Assembly (NCBI RefSeq): GCF_017254865.1
Contig: NZ_JAFKCV010000003.1
Coordinates: 1-64,000 of the forward strand
Direction of reading: 5' to 3'
DNA: 64,000 nucleotides
Origin: Bowmanella dokdonensis
GTDB lineage: Bacteria > Pseudomonadota > Gammaproteobacteria > Enterobacterales > Alteromonadaceae
In this document: positions 23,471-32,303 of the stretch, one piece after another
How positions within the stretch are numbered: position 1 is the stretch's first letter
How the letters are laid out: every line of letters starts with the position of its first letter
Program-made: the position numbers and the translations under genes
The notes under the pieces: generated by a model
Database searches by the model: none
Seen by the model: only the letters and a program-made list of their open reading frames with translations
What the model was told of the DNA's origin: nothing

Positions 23471-24691
23471 ATGAAAACACAAGCCCCCACCCGAAAACCG
23501 ATTGCTGAGGTGATATCCGAGGCGATGGGTACTATTACCACCTTGCCCTGGTTTGAAGTGTTTCACGCCGGCAAGCACACCGACCGTCATGGCCAGACGC
23601 TGGATTTCAGCCGGGCTGATCTTGAGCAGGTGGTGAGCAACTTTGAACCTGGCAAGGTTCCGTTAATCATCAGCCACCCAGAGGCAGACACACCGGTCTA
23701 CGGCTTTGCCCAGTCCATCAAACTCAGTGACGACGATAAGCTGTACCTGGACGGTGACCAGGTAAACGTGGAGTTTGCCAAGTCGGTCATTACCGGCAGT
23801 TATGGTCGTCGTTCACTGGGACTTAAGCGCAACAAACAAAAAGGCTGGTATATCGACCATGTGGCCTTTTTGGGAGCCCAGGCCCCGGCGCTGGATCTGC
23901 AGCCCGTCGGTCAGTATCACTTTGCCGCCGAACAAGAGCCGGCCCCTCACCAATTCGAGTTCTCAATCGAAACCCAGACAGCAGACACCCTGGTACGCCT
24001 GATGCGCGGCCTGCGTGACTTCTTTGTCGAGACCCTGGGTATCGAAAAAGCCAACCAGATTGTGGACAAGTGGGAGCTTGACTGGCTGCAACGTGCCAGC
24101 GTGAAAGAAGACCTGCAAGACGACCACTTACACCCGGAATTTTCCAAACCCAAAGCGGAGGACGATATGGGCACTATTACCCAGGAGCAGTTAGACGCTG
24201 CCATAGCAAAGGCGGCAAAGGATGCCGCTGACAATACTAAGGCGGAGTTCAGCCAATCGCTGTCCGACGCTGAGGCCAGAGCCAAGGCGGCTGAAGACAA
24301 ACTGGCCAAAGCCGAGTTTGCCAAACAGGTGGCTGACAACCAGAAGCTGGTGGACGCCGCAGTCACTGCCGGCAAGTTGACCCCGGCTCAGGCTGCCGGG
24401 TATGCCGAATTTATGGCCCACCTGCAGGCCCTGGATGGTGACCAGGCGTTTGAATTCAGCCGCAACGACGGCGACAACAAAGAGCAGGTTAAATCCAACC
24501 TGTTTGAGTTTGCCAAGCAGCACCTGGACAGCCTGGGTACCCGCTCGCCCCTGGGCGATGCGCCCGAGTTGCACAACGCCGGCCCGGCCTTCAGTGATGA
24601 CGAGCTGGACGCCAAGGCGGTGGAATATCAGAAAAAACACGACTGTGACTATGTCACGGCAGTGACGGCGGTATCAGGAGGTGCCCAATGA
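23471..24691 (+). CDS. Phage prohead protease with scaffold domain (Mu gpI-like)
   Basis: About 406 residues. The N-terminal part is a Mu gpI-type head maturation protease (FEVFHAGKHTDRHGQTLDFS; VPLIISHPEADTPVYGFAQS; SVITGSYGRRSLGLKRNKQK). The C-terminal part, from the internal ATG at 24167, is an Ala/Lys/Glu-rich helical scaffold. The exact start is uncertain: ATGs at 23453 and 23471 and a TTG at 23429 lack good ribosome-binding sites. It opens the rightward structural arm and overlaps the next gene as ATGA. Confidence 0.87.
   Translation: MKTQAPTRKPIAEVISEAMGTITTLPWFEVFHAGKHTDRHGQTLDFSRADLEQVVSNFEPGKVPLIISHPEADTPVYGFAQSIKLSDDDKLYLDGDQVNVEFAKSVITGSYGRRSLGLKRNKQKGWYIDHVAFLGAQAPALDLQPVGQYHFAAEQEPAPHQFEFSIETQTADTLVRLMRGLRDFFVETLGIEKANQIVDKWELDWLQRASVKEDLQDDHLHPEFSKPKAEDDMGTITQEQLDAAIAKAAKDAADNTKAEFSQSLSDAEARAKAAEDKLAKAEFAKQVADNQKLVDAAVTAGKLTPAQAAGYAEFMAHLQALDGDQAFEFSRNDGDNKEQVKSNLFEFAKQHLDSLGTRSPLGDAPELHNAGPAFSDDELDAKAVEYQKKHDCDYVTAVTAVSGGAQ
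24167..24691 (+). CDS. Nested scaffold protein (Mu gpZ-like internal start)
   Basis: In the same frame as the protease, an ATG at 24167 follows GGAGGACGAT, a strong ribosome-binding site at correct spacing. It would give a 174-residue protein (MGTITQEQLDAAIAKAAKDA) made of the helical scaffold region only. Mu expresses its scaffold Z in this way from within gene I. The arrangement here is seen in the sequence; expression is inferred. Confidence 0.72.
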   Translation: MGTITQEQLDAAIAKAAKDAADNTKAEFSQSLSDAEARAKAAEDKLAKAEFAKQVADNQKLVDAAVTAGKLTPAQAAGYAEFMAHLQALDGDQAFEFSRNDGDNKEQVKSNLFEFAKQHLDSLGTRSPLGDAPELHNAGPAFSDDELDAKAVEYQKKHDCDYVTAVTAVSGGAQ

Positions 24692-25044
24692 AAAAGTTTA
24701 TCGGTAAACAGAAGTACCCGATCCTCACCCTGACGGTGATTGCTGGTGCTGACCTGGAAGGTTGCCGGGCAGTGACCCGGGTTGGTGCCTATGCCGCTGC
24801 AGGCGCATCGATGCATGGCGTCAGCGCAACCAACGCCTACACCGGTGATGAGCTGGCGGTGGACGTGATGGGTACAACCATCTGCGAAGCCGGTGGTGTT
24901 ATTGCCGCTGATGCGCTGCTGGAGGTGGGTACCAACGGCAAATTTATTACCCGCAACACCGGCAAGGTGGTAGGCCGGGCCCTGGAAGCTGCTGCCGGTG
25001 ACGGCAGTGCCTTTGAAGCCCTGCTGCTGCCTGCTCACACCTAA
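24688..25044 (+). CDS. Capsid decoration/stabilising protein (DUF2190-like)
   Basis: A 118-residue, Gly/Ala/Val-rich small beta protein (GADLEGCRAVTRVGAYAAAG; GVIAADALLEVGTNGKFITR) typical of DUF2190 or head-decoration proteins placed between protease/scaffold and major capsid genes. It probably trimerises on the capsid surface. Overlaps the protease gene by 4 bases. Confidence 0.82.
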   Translation: MKKFIGKQKYPILTLTVIAGADLEGCRAVTRVGAYAAAGASMHGVSATNAYTGDELAVDVMGTTICEAGGVIAADALLEVGTNGKFITRNTGKVVGRALEAAAGDGSAFEALLLPAHT

Positions 25045-25055
25045 GGGAGAACGAC

Positions 25056-25988
25056 ATGAACCGTAATGATATTCGCGTAGTAGACAAGGTCCTGTCCAAG
25101 ATTGTGCTGGGCTTCAGCCATCCGGCCATGGTCGGCCATGAGTTGTTCCCCCGGGTATTTGTGCCGCAAAAAGCCGGCAAGATCATCCAGTTCGGTAAGG
25201 AAGGGTTCAGGTTGATGAACACCCGCCGTGCCCCCGGCACCAATACCAAGCGTATTACCGTGGGCTACGAAGCGGGCAACTACAGCACCACCAACAATGC
25301 CCTGGATGCGGTGATCCCGTTTGAATGGTTGCATGACGCAGCCATGCTGCCAAACGTGAATCTGAAGATCCAGGCCACCAACACGGTGATGCACATCGAA
25401 GGCAACAACCTGGAGAACGAACAGGCCCAACTGGCCCGTGACGCGTCCAAGTACAGCGCCAGCAATAAGGTGACGTTGTCTGGTACCGACCAGTGGAGCG
25501 ACTACGCCAACTCTGATCCAATTGGCGATGTAAAGGCTGCCCGTGCTGCTATTCGCGCCAAAACCGGTCAGTACCCCAACAAGATGGTGATTCCGGTACA
25601 GGTACACGAAATTCTGTGCGAGCACCCCAAAATGCTGGCCAAGCTCAGCAACAACGAACGCAAGATTCTGGCAGTGGCCGATTACCAGGAAATCTTCCAG
25701 GTGAAGAAGGTGGTCATTGCTGGTTCCATCGTCACTGACGCCGACGAAGAGTTTGTTGATTTGTGGGGCCGTGACGTGATTCTGGCCGTGGTACCTGAAG
25801 CTGTCACTACCCATCACCAGCCGTCGTTTGGCTACACCTACACCCTGGAAGGTCACCCCAATGTTGAACAGTTCTGGGTGGACCGTGCGATCAAGTCCTG
25901 GGTGGGCGGTGTGGACTATGAGCGTGCACCTCTGCTGACCGGTATTGAATCGGGCTTCCTGATTCAAAACGCGGTGGCCGCTGCCTAA
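25056..25988 (+). CDS. Major capsid protein
   Basis: A 310-residue major head protein of the Mu gpT/HK97-fold group. It has N-terminal VVDKVLSKIVLGFSHPAMVG and VFVPQKAGKIIQFGKEGFRL, a spine-helix-like region and a C-terminal A-domain (YTYTLEGHPNVEQFWVDRAI). A good AAGGGAG site precedes the ATG. Length and position fit. A small hairpin with T-rich tail follows the gene (about 26010-26035). Confidence 0.93.
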   Translation: MNRNDIRVVDKVLSKIVLGFSHPAMVGHELFPRVFVPQKAGKIIQFGKEGFRLMNTRRAPGTNTKRITVGYEAGNYSTTNNALDAVIPFEWLHDAAMLPNVNLKIQATNTVMHIEGNNLENEQAQLARDASKYSASNKVTLSGTDQWSDYANSDPIGDVKAARAAIRAKTGQYPNKMVIPVQVHEILCEHPKMLAKLSNNERKILAVADYQEIFQVKKVVIAGSIVTDADEEFVDLWGRDVILAVVPEAVTTHHQPSFGYTYTLEGHPNVEQFWVDRAIKSWVGGVDYERAPLLTGIESGFLIQNAVAAA

Positions 25989-26125
25989 AGCACTAGTGCC
26001 ATTTGATGAAAAGCCTTGGATGCCAGGGCTTTTTTCAAAGGGCATTACCGTATAACCCACCCCAGCGCCAAGCATGGATGATGTCCGGCCACGGAAGGCC
26101 ATCCCTGGGACTACCGGAGATGATG

Positions 26126-26470
26126 ATGAGCAACAAGCAATCCTACCTGTGTAACTGGCCGGTAAAGCATAACGGCAAACGCTATGTGAAAGGCGATGCC
26201 ATCCCTGAGCTGACCGACGAACAGGTTCAGGCCCTGGGTGCAGCTGTTACCCCTGGTGAGCCGGACAACGGAGCCAGCGACCTGAGTGAAGAGCAGCAAC
26301 TTGCTGCAGTGGTAGAGGCCATCAGCAAGCTGGAACCCGGCAATGAAGCGCATTGGACCAAAGGCGGTAAGCCTGAGTGTGCTGCGCTGACTGAATTGGT
26401 TGGCTTCCAGGTACCTGCCAAATTACGTGATGCAGCCTGGGACCAGGTTGAAGCGAGCAAGGGCGAATAA
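26126..26470 (+). CDS. Head-tail region small protein
   Basis: A 114-residue protein. Three in-frame ATGs occur at 26120, 26123 and 26126; the last has the best distance from CGGAG. The N-terminus has a small barrel-like part (VKHNGKRYVKGDAIPELTDE). The C-terminus resembles the HeH/LEM-like helical motif of small phage head proteins (HWTKGGKPECAALTELVGFQ). Family known from Mu-like phages between capsid and gp36, role unassigned. Confidence 0.75.
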   Translation: MSNKQSYLCNWPVKHNGKRYVKGDAIPELTDEQVQALGAAVTPGEPDNGASDLSEEQQLAAVVEAISKLEPGNEAHWTKGGKPECAALTELVGFQVPAKLRDAAWDQVEASKGE

Positions 26471-26967
26471 TGTACCTGAGCCCTGCGCAGTTACAGGTTC
26501 GGTTAGGGCTGCAGGAGCTGACGCGGATAGTCGGGGCCAGGTATGTCGGCGGCGTCAATGCCGAAGTGCTGGAGGCTGCTATCAATGCGGAAATTCTGGA
26601 CGGTTATACCCCGGCTCTGGTGGAAACCGCCCAGCTGGCCCTGGAATTTATCAATCAGGAGCTGGCCAGTGCAACCAGTGTGATCAACGGCTATCTGGCT
26701 GCCAACGGCAGGTACAGCCTGCCGCTGTCACAAACCGTGATTGATGCCAGCCCGTTGGCCGGCATTTGTTATGACCTGGTGCGTTACCAGCTGATGCGCG
26801 CTGCAGATGACCAAACCCAACGCAACTATGACCTGGCCATGGCCAAGCTGCGCGACATCAGCAAAGGGGTGATCAGCTTAGGTGAGCAGGACCCTGCCGG
26901 GGTCAGTACCACCGTGCATGTTGGCCGCAGCCAGAGCGGCTGGGACTTTGGCGGATTTGGCCGATGA
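26470..26967 (+). CDS. Neck protein, DUF1320 (Mu gp36-like)
   Basis: A 165-residue DUF1320 protein, the head-completion adaptor of Mu-like phages. Core features include the N-terminal MYLSPAQLQVRLGLQELTRI and the helical bundle with AAINAEILDGYTPALVETAQ and SPLAGICYDLVRYQLM. It overlaps neighbours by one and four bases. It is expected to sit on the portal and bridge to the tail terminator. Confidence 0.87.
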   Translation: MYLSPAQLQVRLGLQELTRIVGARYVGGVNAEVLEAAINAEILDGYTPALVETAQLALEFINQELASATSVINGYLAANGRYSLPLSQTVIDASPLAGICYDLVRYQLMRAADDQTQRNYDLAMAKLRDISKGVISLGEQDPAGVSTTVHVGRSQSGWDFGGFGR

Positions 26968-27407
26968 GCGCTGCATTTATTGAGATCCAGTTTTCCGGCG
27001 ACCAGGTGTTTCACCTGTTCAAGGGGGTTGAGCTTGGGGCCAGAAAGCCACAACGGATGCTGGACGCCATTGGCGCTTATCTGGACAGCGACGTCACCCG
27101 GCGCTTCCTGGAAGGGGTAACCCCTGCCGGTACCAAGTGGCCGGTGTCGCAGCGGGCCAAAGAGGAAGGCGGTAAGACACTGGTGGACACCACCGTGCTG
27201 ATGAGCGGCGTGACCCACGATGTACAGGGTGATGACCTGCTGCACGGCCTGACCGAGATCTATTCCGCCATCCACCACTTTGGTGGGATGGCCGGGCGCG
27301 GCAAGAAGGTAAAGATACCCAAGCGGGAGATCCTGGGTATTACCGGCCGGCAGCAGCCGCGCATTGACAAGATTGTAACGAACTGGATGGACGGCCTGTG
27401 GGATTGA
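26964..27407 (+). CDS. Virion morphogenesis protein (Mu gpG-like)
   Basis: A 147-residue member of the phage virion morphogenesis family (Mu gpG, P2 gpS type), a head-tail joining or tail completion protein. The F/T-rich motif TPAGTKWPVSQRAKEEGGKT followed by LVDTTVLMSGVTHDV is diagnostic, as is the C-terminal KKVKIPKREILGI. In Mu this gene is next to F. Here it is on the opposite arm from the F-like gene. Confidence 0.87.
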   Translation: MSAAFIEIQFSGDQVFHLFKGVELGARKPQRMLDAIGAYLDSDVTRRFLEGVTPAGTKWPVSQRAKEEGGKTLVDTTVLMSGVTHDVQGDDLLHGLTEIYSAIHHFGGMAGRGKKVKIPKREILGITGRQQPRIDKIVTNWMDGLWD

Positions 27408-27856
27408 ACGACTTCAACCTGGATTTAACCCTGATTGAGCAGCGCTTAAAAGCAGCTGGACTGCATGTGGAAGGGGCGTTGGAAATGCCGGTACTGGTTG
27501 ACCGTCCTTTGCTGCAGGACACGGTATTTGTGCTGCCGCTGGAAGACCAGGGCGAAGAGCCAGACGAAATAGGCGGGCCTGACATTCAGCAGTACAGCCC
27601 TGAGCAGTTCGGCGTGGTGCTGGGGCTGCGCAGCCCTGGCGATGCCACTGGGGCGTCTTCTACCGCGGCGTTTGTTGCCTTAAGACAAAAGGTCAAGGCG
27701 GCGCTGGTGGGGCTGATCATCGGGGAGTTTGAGCCCATTCACTTTGTGGGTGGGCGTATCGTGACGGTAAACAAGCAGACCCAGAACGTGCTGTATCAAT
27801 TGCAGTTTCAGACCGCGCACAACGTGGTGACGGAGGTACAAAACTATGGCGACTAA
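27398..27856 (+). CDS. Tail terminator-like protein (Mu gp37/DUF1834-like)
   Basis: A 152-residue protein starting with GTG 27398, overlapping the gpG-like gene by 10 bases. The YSPEQFGVVLGLRSPGDATG segment and the C-terminal YQLQFQTAHNVVTEVQNYG match DUF1834/gp37 proteins, which cap the tail tube and join it to the neck. Confidence 0.8.
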   Translation: MGLNDFNLDLTLIEQRLKAAGLHVEGALEMPVLVDRPLLQDTVFVLPLEDQGEEPDEIGGPDIQQYSPEQFGVVLGLRSPGDATGASSTAAFVALRQKVKAALVGLIIGEFEPIHFVGGRIVTVNKQTQNVLYQLQFQTAHNVVTEVQNYGD

Positions 27857-28010
27857 GAAACCCGCCCCGGCAGCAGACAAGCAGGACGCTGCCCGTAAGC
27901 AGAAAATTCGTGAACAGGTCAGCCGTGGCCTTAAAGGCGGCCGCTACCAGGTGGCCGATAGCGGCGAACTGACCAAAGTGACTAAGGAGCCCGGCAATGA
28001 GGTGGCGTGA
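27846..28010 (+). CDS. Small basic phage protein (DUF2635-like)
   Basis: A 54-codon gene overlapping both neighbours by 11 and 14 bases. The product is Lys/Ala-rich at the N-terminus (ATKKPAPAADKQDAARKQK) with a short C-terminal segment (GGRYQVADSGELTKVTK) like the small DUF2635 proteins (Mu gp38) that precede tail tube or sheath genes. Family assignment is tentative. Confidence 0.62.
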   Translation: MATKKPAPAADKQDAARKQKIREQVSRGLKGGRYQVADSGELTKVTKEPGNEVA

Positions 28011-28920
28011 AAAACTGATTCTGTTGGCCGCTGAGCCAACCTATCTGGGTGCGGTAACGCTGGATGCCAGCCACTACCAACGGGCGATGGACTTTCAGAT
28101 CACCTTTGAGGAAGAGGCCATCCAGGATGAAGTGGAACAGGGTTACGAAGGTGCGGTGGAAGACATCCCCACCGGCGAGCACGTGACCCTGGGGTATAAG
28201 ACCCACTTTTTCGCCTCTGGCGTGGCCGGTACCGCCCCGCCCTATGCCGATGCCCTGTTGGCCTGCCGACTGGCTGAGGTGGTGGACGCCGGCGTCAGCG
28301 TGAGTTACGTGCTGGCAGCCGATGACGGTGGCTCCGCCGCGGCCCATGTACGCATCGGTAAGAACCTGCATGCCATTGCCGGCATGCGGGGCAAGGTCGA
28401 TATTGTGATGGAAAAGGGCATCCCGATGCTGCAGTGGCAGTTTAAGGGTACCTGGGCGGCTCCTACGCACCAGGTGTCTGCCTTGCCTGCCGTGGATAAT
28501 GCCCCCTGGCTGCTGTTTAAACCCACCGGCCCGGGGCGTACCAGTAACTGCAGCTTGCATGGTCAGGCAGTGCGCCCTTACTCGTTGAGCCTGTCGACCG
28601 GCAACGAACCGTTGTACGACGAGTCCCTGGTGGATAGCCAGATTGTGTTCAGCGATCGCAACGCCAGCGGCAAGATCCAGATTGAAGCGCCGACCCTGGA
28701 TCAAATCAACTTCTTCAGCCGCGCCAGTAACCGTCAGCACGGCCCGCTGACCATTCAGCACGGCCAGACCGCTGGGGAGACTGCCACCATTAACTGCCTC
28801 AATGTGCAGATTAAAAAGCCGCAGTACGTGAAGTTGGATAACGGCAACGTCGGCCACGACATTGACCTGAAGCTGTTACCGGATGCCGGTAACGATGAAA
28901 TTGAACTGGTATTTACCTGA
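27997..28920 (+). CDS. Major tail tube protein
   Basis: A 307-residue tail tube protein of siphovirus Mu-like phages (B3/D3112 type). Features are FQITFEEEAIQDEVEQGYEG, GEHVTLGYKTHFFASGVAGT and a C-terminal Ig-like second half. There is no sheath gene next to it, which with the following chaperone and tape measure marks a flexible non-contractile tail. Confidence 0.85.
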   Translation: MRWREKLILLAAEPTYLGAVTLDASHYQRAMDFQITFEEEAIQDEVEQGYEGAVEDIPTGEHVTLGYKTHFFASGVAGTAPPYADALLACRLAEVVDAGVSVSYVLAADDGGSAAAHVRIGKNLHAIAGMRGKVDIVMEKGIPMLQWQFKGTWAAPTHQVSALPAVDNAPWLLFKPTGPGRTSNCSLHGQAVRPYSLSLSTGNEPLYDESLVDSQIVFSDRNASGKIQIEAPTLDQINFFSRASNRQHGPLTIQHGQTAGETATINCLNVQIKKPQYVKLDNGNVGHDIDLKLLPDAGNDEIELVFT

Positions 28921-28928
28921 GGTGAGTG

Positions 28929-29240
28929 ATGGCGTTTAAGTTAAGTGATCTGAAAGGCTGGACCGTTAAACGGACCGTGGAAGTGCGCCCCGGCAGCAGT
29001 TTTGAGCTGGAAATCAAAGTGCTGAGCGAGGAAGAAGGCCAGGCCATCACAGACCAGGGCAGCGACCTGAAGACTTGTGAAGGTTTTCTGGCCGCTGTTA
29101 AGGGCTTTCAGGATGAGAAAGGCAAGGAGCAACCGCTGGAGGCGTTCCTGGCTTTCCTGGGCAAGTGGCCATCCTTGTACCACAAAGTGGCGATCGAGTG
29201 CGTCAACGCCCAGCACGACGCCGCAATAAAAAACTCCTAG
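28929..29240 (+). CDS. Tail assembly chaperone, G-type
   Basis: A 103-residue protein (MAFKLSDLKGWTVKRTVEVR; GSSFELEIKVLSEEEGQAIT) in the standard chaperone position between tail tube and tape measure. GAGGTGAGTG precedes the ATG. The frame ends TCC TAG right after the slippery heptamer A-AAA-AAC (29228-29234), so some ribosomes should continue in the -1 frame to 29551. Confidence 0.85.
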   Translation: MAFKLSDLKGWTVKRTVEVRPGSSFELEIKVLSEEEGQAITDQGSDLKTCEGFLAAVKGFQDEKGKEQPLEAFLAFLGKWPSLYHKVAIECVNAQHDAAIKNS

Positions 29241-29551
29241 AGGCGGGGCAACGCTGGAATGCACCGCCGCAGCAGGACTCAGAGCTGGAAACAGACTGGG
29301 AATATTTTGGGGGGGATGCCTCCCAACTACAGCCGGAGGAAACGGACTTCCTCGTCCACCCGTCCAACTGGCTGGCGTTTCGCGCCTTTTGTGCCGCTGA
29401 AACCCAGTGGATGTTGAACAGCAAAGATCAACGCTATGCGCTGGACTACCACCGCGCCGAAGTTTGCTGGAGTAAGTTGGGCCTGGTGGTGGCTGGCAAG
29501 GACTTTGAGAAGGTTCAAGCGTTAGAAAAGGTTTGCCGTGAAGCAGTATAA
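28929..29551 (+). CDS. Tail assembly chaperone, frameshift fusion (GT-type)
   Basis: Predicted -1 programmed frameshift product: the G-type frame to AAA-AAC at 29229-29234, then the -1 frame reading KKLLEAGQRWNAPPQQ to the stop at 29551. The T part (GGDASQLQPEETDFLVHPSN) has no ribosome-binding site of its own, matching the lambda G/GT scheme where the fusion recruits tube protein to the tape measure. Coordinates give the outer span; the junction is at 29231-29234. Confidence 0.78.
29228..29234 (+). promoter_or_regulatory. Programmed -1 frameshift slippery site A-AAA-AAC
   Basis: The heptamer AAAAAAC is in the X-XXY-YYZ register of the G-type frame (ATA AAA AAC TCC TAG). The zero-frame stop lies four bases after it. 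The -1 frame stays open for a further 105 codons with tail-protein-like sequence. Confidence 0.8.
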
Positions 29552-32303
29552 CGTTGCCATGCGGGTCAGCTACAACGGCCAGGCAGTCACCCAGGGTGCC
29601 CGGCAGAACTCGGCTGATCTGAACCGCCTGCAGGCGGCAACCCTGAACCAGGGGCGTGCCAGTGCCAGCATAGCCGGACAAAACCGGGTGCTGGCCAGTT
29701 CCTATACCTCACTGGCCGGGGCCGTGTCGGCCTATGTCGGGGCCCAGGGCGCGATTCAATTCGTCAAAAGCATTGCCGGCAGCGAACAATTAAGCACCCG
29801 CCTGCGTAACTTGACCCAATCCGCCGAACAATACACCGAGGTGCAGCGATACCTGGAGCAATCTGCCGATCGGCTGAATATTCGTTATACGGTGCTGGCT
29901 GAGGGCATGTCAGGTTTGCTGGCGCTGGAAAAAGCCCAGGTACAGACCGGACGTGAATCCCGCGCCATCCTGGAGGGGCTGAGCAATGCGGCCAAGGACC
30001 TGGGGGCGTCTAACAACCAGGTGGCGCAAACCCTTTACGGCTATAAACAGGCTGCGACCCAGGGTACGGTGCAAACCACCGAACTGCTGCAGGTAACCGA
30101 GCCGTTACCTGGTTTGTTGCAAGCCATGGACCGGGCCGCTGGCCTGGCCGCCGGAGGATTCAAGAAACTGACCGGTGACGGCAAGGTCACCAGCCAGTTC
30201 TTCAAAGAGACGCTAATCAAAGCCCTGCAGGAATATGAAGGGGCGGCTGAGGCGTCGTCCGGCACCATTACCGCCGCCGCCAACGACTTTTTAACCACCT
30301 ATGACATCATTGCCAAGAAGTTGCAGGAGCCGGTGAATGCCGCTGTTGTACCCATGATTAATGCGGCCGCCACCGGCCTGGCAGCACTGGGTGACAATGT
30401 GGATGTGTTGGGTAATCTGGCTGACGGCGTTGTATTGCTGTCGGCAGTACTGGCCGGACGTTTTGTGGCCAGCATCGGCCAGGCTACGGCGGCGAAAATT
30501 GCCAACCAAGTGGCCACCCAGCGCGCTGCCCAGGCTGAATTGACCCAGGCCTCTGCTGCCTTGGCCGTTGCCAAGGCTGAACAGCAGGCCGCCGCTGCGA
30601 TGTTTAGCAGTGCGGTTAATTTACGTACTAGGGCGGCACTGTCTGATCAGGCGTCTGCTGCCAGTCTCAGGCTAACTGCAGCCACCCAACGTTATACCGC
30701 TGCCCAGGTGCAGGCCAATATAGCCGCCCGCGCTGGGGCCGGTGCCCTGGCGTTATTAGGTGGGCCGGTTGGGGTGGCGGTGACCGCAGCCCTGGCCATT
30801 GCCTATTTTGCCTCCACCAGTGGCGACGCCAAAAAGCCAACTGACGACCTGACCGACAGCATTGATAAACAGATTGGCAAGTTTAAAGAACTAAATGCCA
30901 TCGGCCGGGCCACGTCCATCAGTGAACTGACCCGCCAGGAAGCCGACGCCCGTAACACGCTGATTGCCCTGCAGCAAAAGTACCGTGAAGAGGAAGAAAA
31001 GCTGCAGCGCACCATGAGTCAGCGCCAGGGTAGCAATGACTTTGGTGGGTTGAATCAGGCACTTAAAGACAGTGCCGCCCTCGATGCGCTTAAAGAACAA
31101 ATGGCCCAGGCCGAGGCCGAGTTAAACCGGATTGCAGAGTTAAAGAGTAAGCTGTTTACCAGCACCCTGCCGGCAGTGGATACCCCAATAGCCGAAACCG
31201 ATACCTCGGCGGTGGACGAGAAAGAACTGACCAGGCTGGAAAAGAGCCTGCTGACCCAGGAAGAGCGGATAGAGGCCAGCTATGTTAACCGGCAGGTTAT
31301 GTTGGATCAGGCACTGGCGGCTAATCAGGTATCGCGTGAAAAATATGATGAACTGAGCCTGCGGCTGGAAGTGCAGCGTGATACTGAACTATTGGAATTG
31401 CAGCGCCAGACAGAAGAGACAAAGAGGCGTCGGGCTAGGGAGGCAGAGGAAGAGCGGCTGAGGCTGCTACGTGAGTCATACGAAAATGAACTGGCGATTA
31501 TTCAGGGGTTTGAAGACAGAAAAGCACTGATTCAGTATGAAGCGGACCGCCGCTTGGCAGACGCCAGAAATCAGCAACAGATTCTGCAGGCCCAGGGGTT
31601 TGCCAATCGGCAGGAAGCTGATGAGCATGCCCGGCAGGAAGCCCTTCTGGATGCCACTGCCAGACGTACCGGACAAATGCGAGGGTTGCTGTTCAGCCAG
31701 GCTGAATGGGAGCGCAAGAACGAACTGGAGAAAACGGACGCCGTTCTATCAATCGGCGAATCTGGCTTCAAGGCGATGGCCGGCCAAAGTAAAAAGGCCT
31801 TTGCCCTATATAAAACCTTCGCCATCACCAAGGCCGTTATTAACACCTACGAAATGGCCACCGGTGCTTACAACGCGCTTGCATCAATTCCCTATGTGGG
31901 GCCTGTATTGGGCGCAGCCGCGGCGGCTGCCGCCATTGCTTATGGCATGGCCCAGGTCAGCGCCATCAAGAATCAGAGTTATTCCGCTGCCTATCACGGT
32001 GGCCGCGACTATATCCCCGAGGAACAAACCGCCCTGCTGCAACGCGGGGAGCGGGTGGTGAGCCCACGCCAGAACGTGGCCCTGACCAAAGCCGTGGACA
32101 AGATCAACCAGGGCGACGCCGGCGGCAACGTGGTGCACCTGAACTACAACCCGTTATTCCAGGTGCAGGGCACGGATGAAAACTCCATGGCCAAGCTGGC
32201 CGGCTTTGAACAGCAGCTGCGCGAGCGGGTAATCAATGACCTTATTTATCAACTGAATAACGGCACCGGCGCTTACTACCGCGCCGTGAGGAACGTTGCA
32301 TGA
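29538..32303 (+). CDS. Tail tape measure protein
   Basis: A 921-residue tape measure, GTG start overlapping the chaperone frame by 14 bases. The N-terminal domain (about 70-230; TRLRNLTQSAEQYTEVQRYL, VTEPLPGLLQAMDRAAGLAA) is the tape_meas_nterm family. A hydrophobic Ala-rich part near 340-430 and coiled coils (about 530-700) follow, then C-terminal GGRDYIPEEQTALLQRGERV as in many phages. Length predicts a tail of roughly 135-140 nm at about 0.15 nm per residue. Confidence 0.94.
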   Translation: MKQYNVAMRVSYNGQAVTQGARQNSADLNRLQAATLNQGRASASIAGQNRVLASSYTSLAGAVSAYVGAQGAIQFVKSIAGSEQLSTRLRNLTQSAEQYTEVQRYLEQSADRLNIRYTVLAEGMSGLLALEKAQVQTGRESRAILEGLSNAAKDLGASNNQVAQTLYGYKQAATQGTVQTTELLQVTEPLPGLLQAMDRAAGLAAGGFKKLTGDGKVTSQFFKETLIKALQEYEGAAEASSGTITAAANDFLTTYDIIAKKLQEPVNAAVVPMINAAATGLAALGDNVDVLGNLADGVVLLSAVLAGRFVASIGQATAAKIANQVATQRAAQAELTQASAALAVAKAEQQAAAAMFSSAVNLRTRAALSDQASAASLRLTAATQRYTAAQVQANIAARAGAGALALLGGPVGVAVTAALAIAYFASTSGDAKKPTDDLTDSIDKQIGKFKELNAIGRATSISELTRQEADARNTLIALQQKYREEEEKLQRTMSQRQGSNDFGGLNQALKDSAALDALKEQMAQAEAELNRIAELKSKLFTSTLPAVDTPIAETDTSAVDEKELTRLEKSLLTQEERIEASYVNRQVMLDQALAANQVSREKYDELSLRLEVQRDTELLELQRQTEETKRRRAREAEEERLRLLRESYENELAIIQGFEDRKALIQYEADRRLADARNQQQILQAQGFANRQEADEHARQEALLDATARRTGQMRGLLFSQAEWERKNELEKTDAVLSIGESGFKAMAGQSKKAFALYKTFAITKAVINTYEMATGAYNALASIPYVGPVLGAAAAAAAIAYGMAQVSAIKNQSYSAAYHGGRDYIPEEQTALLQRGERVVSPRQNVALTKAVDKINQGDAGGNVVHLNYNPLFQVQGTDENSMAKLAGFEQQLRERVINDLIYQLNNGTGAYYRAVRNVA

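Noticed and set aside
25041-26102. Long open frame opposite the major capsid gene
   Set aside because: It is a mirror of the capsid reading frame, has no ribosome-binding site, and its His/Gly/Val-rich composition is typical of an antisense shadow.
29165-29231. Independent start for the second tail chaperone part
   Set aside because: No ribosome-binding site is visible, and the upstream codons in this frame overlap the conserved end of the G-type protein; the slippery site explains expression better.
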